From contig JAISCT010000069.1 in NCBI GenBank assembly GCA_031265355.1, positions 29,162-93,161 of the forward strand: a DNA stretch of 64,000 nt, given 5' to 3'. The position numbers and the translations under genes are program-made. The notes beneath the pieces were generated by a model. That model had not been told where the DNA came from. It ran no database searches and worked only from the letters and a program-made list of their open reading frames with translations. Numbering within the stretch: the first letter of the stretch is position 1; every line of letters starts with the position of its first letter. Below are positions 59,585 through 64,000 of the stretch, in pieces. Source of the stretch: Oscillospiraceae bacterium (GTDB lineage: Bacteria; Bacillota; Clostridia; Oscillospirales; UBA929).

Positions 59585-60829
59585 ATGCGGATGGGAAGAA
59601 AGTGCCTCTGTCTTCTTCTGCTGCTCCTGTCGCTCACCGGCTGCACCGGCCCGGCGGAGACAACGCCCGACCCCGCGCCGCCGCCCACCGACCCCGTCGA
59701 AACGCCTGTACCCGCACCGACCCCTCCTACGCCCACGCCGTCTCCGCCCGACCTGTCCACCCGCGACTTTAAGATCCAGATGGCGGGGGATATCCTGTTA
59801 CACAAAGGGCCTGTGAAAGCCGCCGCCGCCGGCGACACCTACGACTTCACGCCGTTTTTCTCCGAGATCGCGCCGTTTGTCGACGGCGACCTCGCGATCT
59901 GCAACATGGAGTCGCCCGTAGACGCCTTCGGCGGCAATCAAAACATCTCGTCCTACCCCATGTTCAACGTGCCCTTCGAAATCCTGCCTGCCCTGCGCAG
60001 CGCGGGCTTCAATTTCCTGCTGACGGCCAACAACCACGCGTTTGACAAACGGTGGGACGGCCTTACCGCCACCCGCCGCAACATCGAAAAGGCCGGTCTT
60101 CGCTTCACCGGCACCTACGAGACACAGGCGCAGTACGACGCCCACACCCTCGTGGACCTCGGCGGGCTGACGGTGGGGATTCTTAACTACTCCGACGCCG
60201 ACAACGGCATGGGCGCGGCGCTCCCCGCCGAAAAACTGCCCTTTGCCATGCGCCGTTTCACCACCGCCTCCACCGAGAGCGTCCCGGCTATGTCGGAGGA
60301 GATTCAGGCGCTGCGGGCGGCGGGCGCGGAATTTGTAATCGCGGCGCTGCATTGGGGCGCCGAATACCGGGACGCGCCGAACGACGTACAGGAGGAAATC
60401 GCCGCGCGCCTGTGCGACGCGGGCGCCGACGTGATTTTGGGCGGGCACTCCCACTGCGTCCAGCCGGCCCGCTGGCATGAGACGCCGGACGGACGCTCCT
60501 GCTTGATTCTTTATTCGCTCGGCAACTTCTTTGCCGACCAGATTGCGCTGAAGCCGCCCCTGCCCAAGACGCAGTACGGCATGCTCGTCAGCCTCACCAT
60601 CGGGAAGGATGAAACCGGGCAGCTCCGCTGGGGCTTCGTAGACTATCTGCCCACGCTGACATACCGCTACGCGGGTGAGAGCGGCCGAACCGACTACCGG
60701 CTCATCCCCGCCTGCGTACCGGCGTCCGTCCCGGAGGGCGCGCGCGCCGGCGCGCAGGCCGCTTTCGACCATGTCGCCGGTATCGTCGGCGAGGCTCTCC
60801 CCGTCATGCACCCAGAGTCCGGCGTATGA
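59585..60829 (+). CDS. CapA-family lipoprotein (poly-gamma-glutamate synthesis CapA-like)
   Basis: 414 aa. Lipobox SLTGC (Cys about 20), a Thr/Pro-rich linker (about 22-58), then a metallophosphatase-like CapA domain: MAGDILLHK, AICNMESPV, NFLLTANNHAFDK, ILNYSDAD, VIAALHWGAEYRD, DVILGGHSHCVQP and YSLGNFFADQ. Relatives anchor or release extracellular polyanions; no other cap gene is nearby. AAAGGAGGG 8 nt before ATG 59585. Confidence 0.92.
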   Translation: MRMGRKCLCLLLLLLSLTGCTGPAETTPDPAPPPTDPVETPVPAPTPPTPTPSPPDLSTRDFKIQMAGDILLHKGPVKAAAAGDTYDFTPFFSEIAPFVDGDLAICNMESPVDAFGGNQNISSYPMFNVPFEILPALRSAGFNFLLTANNHAFDKRWDGLTATRRNIEKAGLRFTGTYETQAQYDAHTLVDLGGLTVGILNYSDADNGMGAALPAEKLPFAMRRFTTASTESVPAMSEEIQALRAAGAEFVIAALHWGAEYRDAPNDVQEEIAARLCDAGADVILGGHSHCVQPARWHETPDGRSCLILYSLGNFFADQIALKPPLPKTQYGMLVSLTIGKDETGQLRWGFVDYLPTLTYRYAGESGRTDYRLIPACVPASVPEGARAGAQAAFDHVAGIVGEALPVMHPESGV

Positions 60830-60831
60830 CA

Positions 60832-60860
60832 GCGCCCTCCCTGTATGCCAGAGAGGGCGC
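60832..60860. terminator. Hairpin between convergent capA-like and membrane protein genes
   Basis: 8-bp perfect stem GCGCCCTC/GAGGGCGC. No U-run on either side. Confidence 0.5.
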
Positions 60861-60896
60861 CCGCAGCAAACCAAGAAACATTGCCGACACATTCGC

Positions 60897-61775
60897 TCAC
60901 AGCTCTCCGCCGCTCACAGCTTCCTCCGCGGCGGGCGCCGCCGCTCGGCTGGCCGCGGCGCGCTGGGCGATCTTGTGGCCCCGCAGCACATACACCGCCG
61001 CCAGCAGGTGGATTGTGGCGTACAGGAAGCGGAAGAACTGCGCCCAGTCCGCGCTGCCCTCCACCGGCCACACCCCCCAGAACACATAGGACAAAATGGG
61101 GCCGAGCACGGTGATACACGAGAAAAACGCGCCCATGACGCAGTACAGAAGGGTCTGCGACGTGTGGGGCATGTCGAAGAAGAACCCCGCCATCGAGTAG
61201 AGGGCCAGCACGATGAACACGATGGCAAGGATCTCATAGGTGTAGCTCAGTAAAATCGGGTTGGCGGAATTCGCGGCGAACTCCATGATCAGCCAAAAAC
61301 AGGACCAGAAGACCGGCACCGTCATGTAGAAACCGTAGGCCTTGTCAACCACGCCGCGCAGCGTCATGCGCATCAGCATCATCATGCAAAGCCCGGTGAA
61401 CACCGTCAGCAGAGAGAACACAAGGAGCGAGAGCGGCGCCCCCGCGGTATCTGTGAGCTGAGCATACCGGTTGATGTCCAAATAGGCCGAGACAAGGAGC
61501 GCCGCCACGGCCAGGATGTCGGCGGTCAGATAGGTCGGCGTATGCCGGGCGGAGGCCACGCGCTCTCCGGTTGGCTTGGATTTCACGCGGGTGAGCGGCA
61601 GCATGATAAGGAAAAACACGACAGACACGGCGATCAGCCCCAGAGACGCCGGATGGCCGGGACTCATCACGCCAAGTTCCGGGTCCCAGGCGAGCTGAAG
61701 CTCCAGCGCCCTGAGCCCCCCGGCGGCGAACCCGAAGAACAATGTGATGAGGATATACACAAACGGACGACGCAA
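60897..61775 (-). CDS. Multi-pass membrane protein of unknown function
   Basis: 292 aa with about eight hydrophobic segments, e.g. FVYILITLFFGFAAGG, LGLIAVSVVFFLIMLPL, LVFSLLTVFTGLCMMML and FLYATIHLLAAVYVL, and a short polar Ala-rich C-terminus. I do not recognise the family. TTG start at 61775 is favoured because GAGGGGGG sits about 8 nt upstream and no ATG fits. A possible Crp/Fnr-type site lies upstream. Confidence 0.7.
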   Translation of the reverse strand: MRRPFVYILITLFFGFAAGGLRALELQLAWDPELGVMSPGHPASLGLIAVSVVFFLIMLPLTRVKSKPTGERVASARHTPTYLTADILAVAALLVSAYLDINRYAQLTDTAGAPLSLLVFSLLTVFTGLCMMMLMRMTLRGVVDKAYGFYMTVPVFWSCFWLIMEFAANSANPILLSYTYEILAIVFIVLALYSMAGFFFDMPHTSQTLLYCVMGAFFSCITVLGPILSYVFWGVWPVEGSADWAQFFRFLYATIHLLAAVYVLRGHKIAQRAAASRAAAPAAEEAVSGGEL

Positions 61776-61819
61776 ACAGATACCCCCCTCGCACGCGGGC
61801 GGATACGCCGCCTTCGTGC

Positions 61820-61833
61820 TTGACTTAAATCAA
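61820..61833 (-). promoter_or_regulatory. Possible Crp/Fnr-type site
   Basis: TTGAC TTAA ATCAA, one base from the TTGAT-N4-ATCAA consensus, 45-58 bp upstream of the membrane protein start. No regulator gene is in the window; low confidence. Confidence 0.3.
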
Positions 61834-61933
61834 GTGACCCGGCGCCTACAAACATGATGAGAGGCACCCGACCGAAGTTATCATATCACGTCCGAAGGGG
61901 CTTGGCAACGAAAATCCAAAAAAATCACAGCCG

Positions 61934-62275
61934 TCACGCTTCCGCCGCCGCCGGCTCCGGCCCTTCCGCGACGATCTCCAGTTCCCGCAGCTTGACGGCG
62001 TTTTTATAGACCTTGACCAGGTATAGCCGCCCGGCCGTCAGCGGACCGAATACAAACTGGCCTGCGTCGTCTGTGAATGTCTGCCCGACCGGCGCGGGGT
62101 CGTCGTGGCCGCCGGCCGCCAGCAGCATGACCAGGGCGTCGACAATCGGCCGGCCGTCGTGCGTCTCCCGCACCACGCCGTGAATCGACGAACGCCGATC
62201 CGGCTCCAGATGCACCGCGGTTTCCACCCGTTCGCCTTCGCCGGGGCGAAAGTAAAATTTGGTAAATGCGCTCAT
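61934..62275 (-). CDS. Small carboxypeptidase-regulatory-like (beta-sandwich) protein
   Basis: 113 aa, no signal peptide. SIHGVVRETHDGRPIVDALVMLL and FTDDAGQFVFGPLTAGRLYLVKVY form one CarboxypepD_reg-like unit. Similar small stand-alone proteins with the FTKFYFRPGEGERVE start occur in Clostridia, function unknown. The ATG at 62275 has GGAGGGG at better spacing than the ATG at 62281. Confidence 0.75.
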   Translation of the reverse strand: MSAFTKFYFRPGEGERVETAVHLEPDRRSSIHGVVRETHDGRPIVDALVMLLAAGGHDDPAPVGQTFTDDAGQFVFGPLTAGRLYLVKVYKNAVKLRELEIVAEGPEPAAAEA

Positions 62276-62352
62276 CCCCATCCCCTCCCCTCCGAGACCC
62301 AGCTGGCGCTCTGAACCATTCTATGCCCCCGCGGCCCCGGTGTGAGCCCGCC

Positions 62353-62381
62353 TTGACAAGCACACCGAGAACGCATACAAT
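62353..62381 (+). promoter_or_regulatory. Predicted sigma-A promoter of proS
   Basis: TTGACA (62353-62358), 17 nt, TACAAT (62376-62381). The 90-nt leader shows no T-box. Confidence 0.85.
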
Positions 62382-62471
62382 CAAGATAGTATACGCGCAA
62401 AACAGCACACAAGGTTCATTCGGTGTCCTTGTCTCAAACACCGTAAATCCATTTGGTAGAGGAAGTCGGTC

Positions 62472-63908
62472 ATGGCTACAGAGAAAAAAGTGGAACAGAT
62501 CACAGCCCGAGACGTCGATTTTGCCCAGTGGTATACGGACGTCGTCAAAAAAGCTGAACTCATTGACTACTCCAGCGTGAAGGGCTGTGTGATCCTGCGG
62601 CCATATGCCTACGCGCTCTGGGAGAACATCCAGCGCACGCTGGACGGCATGTTCAAAGAGACAGGCCACGAAAACGTCTCTATGCCGCTTTTTATCCCCG
62701 AATCGCTGCTCCAAAAGGAGAAGGACCATGTCGAGGGCTTCGCCCCCGAGGTGGCGTGGATCACACACGGCGGCGGTGAGCTTCTGACGGAGCGCCTGTG
62801 CGTGCGCCCGACTTCCGAAGTGCTCTTCTGTGAGCATTACGCCCACATCATCCAGTCTTGGCGCGATTTGCCGAAGCTCTACAACCAGTGGTGCAGTGTC
62901 GTGCGGTGGGAAAAGACCACGCGCCCCTTTCTCAGGAGCCGCGAATTCTGGTGGCAGGAGGGGCATACGATTCACGCCACCCGCGAAGAGGCCGAGGAAG
63001 AGACGCTCCGGATGCTGAACGTCTACGCGACGTTTGCCGAGGAGAGCCTCGCCATGCCGGTTGTGAAAGGCCAAAAGACCGCGTCGGAGCGCTTCGCCGG
63101 CGCCGAAAACACCTACACAATCGAGTGTATGATGCATGACGGCCAGGCGCTGCAGTCGGGGACCTCCCATTTCTTTGGAGACGGCTTCGCCCGCGCTTTC
63201 AACATCCAGTTCACCGACCGAAACAACACGCTGCAGTACCCGTTTCAGACCTCTTGGGGGCTCTCCACCCGGATCATCGGCGGCATCATCATGACCCACG
63301 GCGACGACAATGGGCTGATTCTGCCGCCGCGCATCGCGCCGGTGCAGGTCGCGGTGATCCCCGTGGCAGCCCACAAGCCGGGCGTTCTTGAGGCGGCCCG
63401 GGCGCTGCTCGCGCGACTGCACTCGGCGGGGCTGCGCGCCCGGCTGGACGACAGCGACCAGAGCCCCGGCTGGAAGTTTGCCGAACACGAGATGAAGGGC
63501 GTGCCGCTGCGCGTCGAATTGGGCCCGCGCGATCTCGCGGAAAACCAGTGTGTGCTGGCACGCCGGGACACCGGCGCGAAACAGGCGGCGCCTCTGGAGG
63601 GAACGGACTTGGCCGCGGCGGCCCTGCTGGAGGAGATTCAGGCGCATCTGCTGAGGGCCGCGCGGACAAACCTGCAGGAGCGCACCCATACGGCCGCCTC
63701 GCTGGAAGAGATGCGGCACATCGCCCAAACCGAGGGCGGCTTTGTGAAGACCATGTGGTGCGGCAGCGGCGCCTGCGAAGAGAAGGTTCGGGAAGTCACC
63801 GGCATGAAATCCCGCTGTATTCCCTTTGTCCAAGAACTCCTTGGCGACACATGCGCCTGCTGCGGCGCCAAGACGGACACCATGATCTATTGGGGTTTCC
63901 AATATTAG
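62472..63908 (+). CDS. proS: Prolyl-tRNA synthetase, archaeal/eukaryote-like type with zinc-binding C-terminus
   Basis: 478 aa. Class II motifs: motif 2 [39 protein letters not shown], motif 3 [22 protein letters not shown]. There is no editing (INS) insertion. The C-terminal extension has a four-Cys site ([10 protein letters not shown] ... TCACCGAKT) and ends in the Tyr of YWGFQY, as in type 3 ProS. AGAGGAAG before ATG 62472. The following 63909-64000 has a small AAAAC/GTTTT hairpin with T-run and nothing else. Confidence 0.97.
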   Translation: MATEKKVEQITARDVDFAQWYTDVVKKAELIDYSSVKGCVILRPYAYALWENIQRTLDGMFKETGHENVSMPLFIPESLLQKEKDHVEGFAPEVAWITHGGGELLTERLCVRPTSEVLFCEHYAHIIQSWRDLPKLYNQWCSVVRWEKTTRPFLRSREFWWQEGHTIHATREEAEEETLRMLNVYATFAEESLAMPVVKGQKTASERFAGAENTYTIECMMHDGQALQSGTSHFFGDGFARAFNIQFTDRNNTLQYPFQTSWGLSTRIIGGIIMTHGDDNGLILPPRIAPVQVAVIPVAAHKPGVLEAARALLARLHSAGLRARLDDSDQSPGWKFAEHEMKGVPLRVELGPRDLAENQCVLARRDTGAKQAAPLEGTDLAAAALLEEIQAHLLRAARTNLQERTHTAASLEEMRHIAQTEGGFVKTMWCGSGACEEKVREVTGMKSRCIPFVQELLGDTCACCGAKTDTMIYWGFQY

Positions 63909-64000
63909 CCAATTTCGGCTTTTCGAATGTTTGAACATTAAAACACTGGTTTTTTGTACGAGCGCCGCATATTTGGCCACATTTTTTTGAAAAAGTTTCG

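Noticed and set aside
62382..62471. T-box leader upstream of proS
   Set aside because: The leader is only about 90 nt and shows no T-box bulge or specifier stem.

Overview
The window looks like chromosomal DNA from a GC-rich, spore-forming, diaminopimelate-type member of the Clostridia (Firmicutes). Support: the mraZ-rsmH-ftsL-pbp-murE-mraY-ftsW-murG-murA-ftsQ-ftsZ order, a MurE with the DNPR (meso-DAP) signature, dgt-dnaG-rpoD in one run, type III glutamine synthetase, Zn-type L31, the archaeal-like ProS, a PdaA-type deacetylase, a PASTA-bearing class B PBP and a BclB-like collagen protein. The Oscillospirales are the best guess; that is inference, no rRNA is present.

Layout. 1-7.5 kb: 5' part of proB, a membrane-anchored endonuclease/exonuclease/phosphatase-fold protein, a YibE/F membrane protein, a secreted dockerin-bearing phosphoesterase next to a membrane-anchored cohesin protein, and a PilZ protein. 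7.5-15.4 kb: a minus-strand run flavin reductase-yigZ-dgt-dnaG-rpoD-pilZ, then rpmE and glnN. 15.7-22 kb: a large secreted M14 carboxypeptidase and a glutamine/polar amino acid ABC operon whose binding protein has its two halves in swapped order. 22.3-27 kb: pdaA, a DUF6514-like gene, an orphan cas6 and a GH31 alpha-glycosidase. 27-34 kb: HtrA protease, tadA, ruvX, a lipoprotein, tRNA-Arg(CCG), a LUD-domain protein and an EAL-HDOD protein. 34-47 kb: the division and cell wall (dcw) cluster, lacking murF, murD, murC, murB and ftsA. 47-54 kb: tRNA-Ser(GGA), a KilA-N type gene remnant, cca, a collagen-like spore-surface protein, topB. 54-64 kb: aldo/keto reductase, a nucleotidyltransferase, lysC and hom, a c-di-GMP-I riboswitch driving a secreted transglutaminase-like protein, a CapA lipoprotein, two small unknowns and proS.

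Themes. (i) Cell surface and envelope: the dcw cluster, PdaA, CapA, a cohesin/dockerin pair, secreted peptidase and transglutaminase-like proteins. (ii) Cyclic di-GMP: a GEMM-I riboswitch, a PilZ protein transcribed behind rpoD, and a degenerate EAL-HDOD protein. (iii) A 74-nt two-hairpin element present in four copies with no length variation between copies, one of which supplies the stop codon of a gene. The most unusual items are this repeat family, the circularly permuted binding protein, the cohesin/dockerin pair, the orphan Cas6, a 105-nt pure pyrimidine tract and the hairpin-rich leader of the collagen gene.
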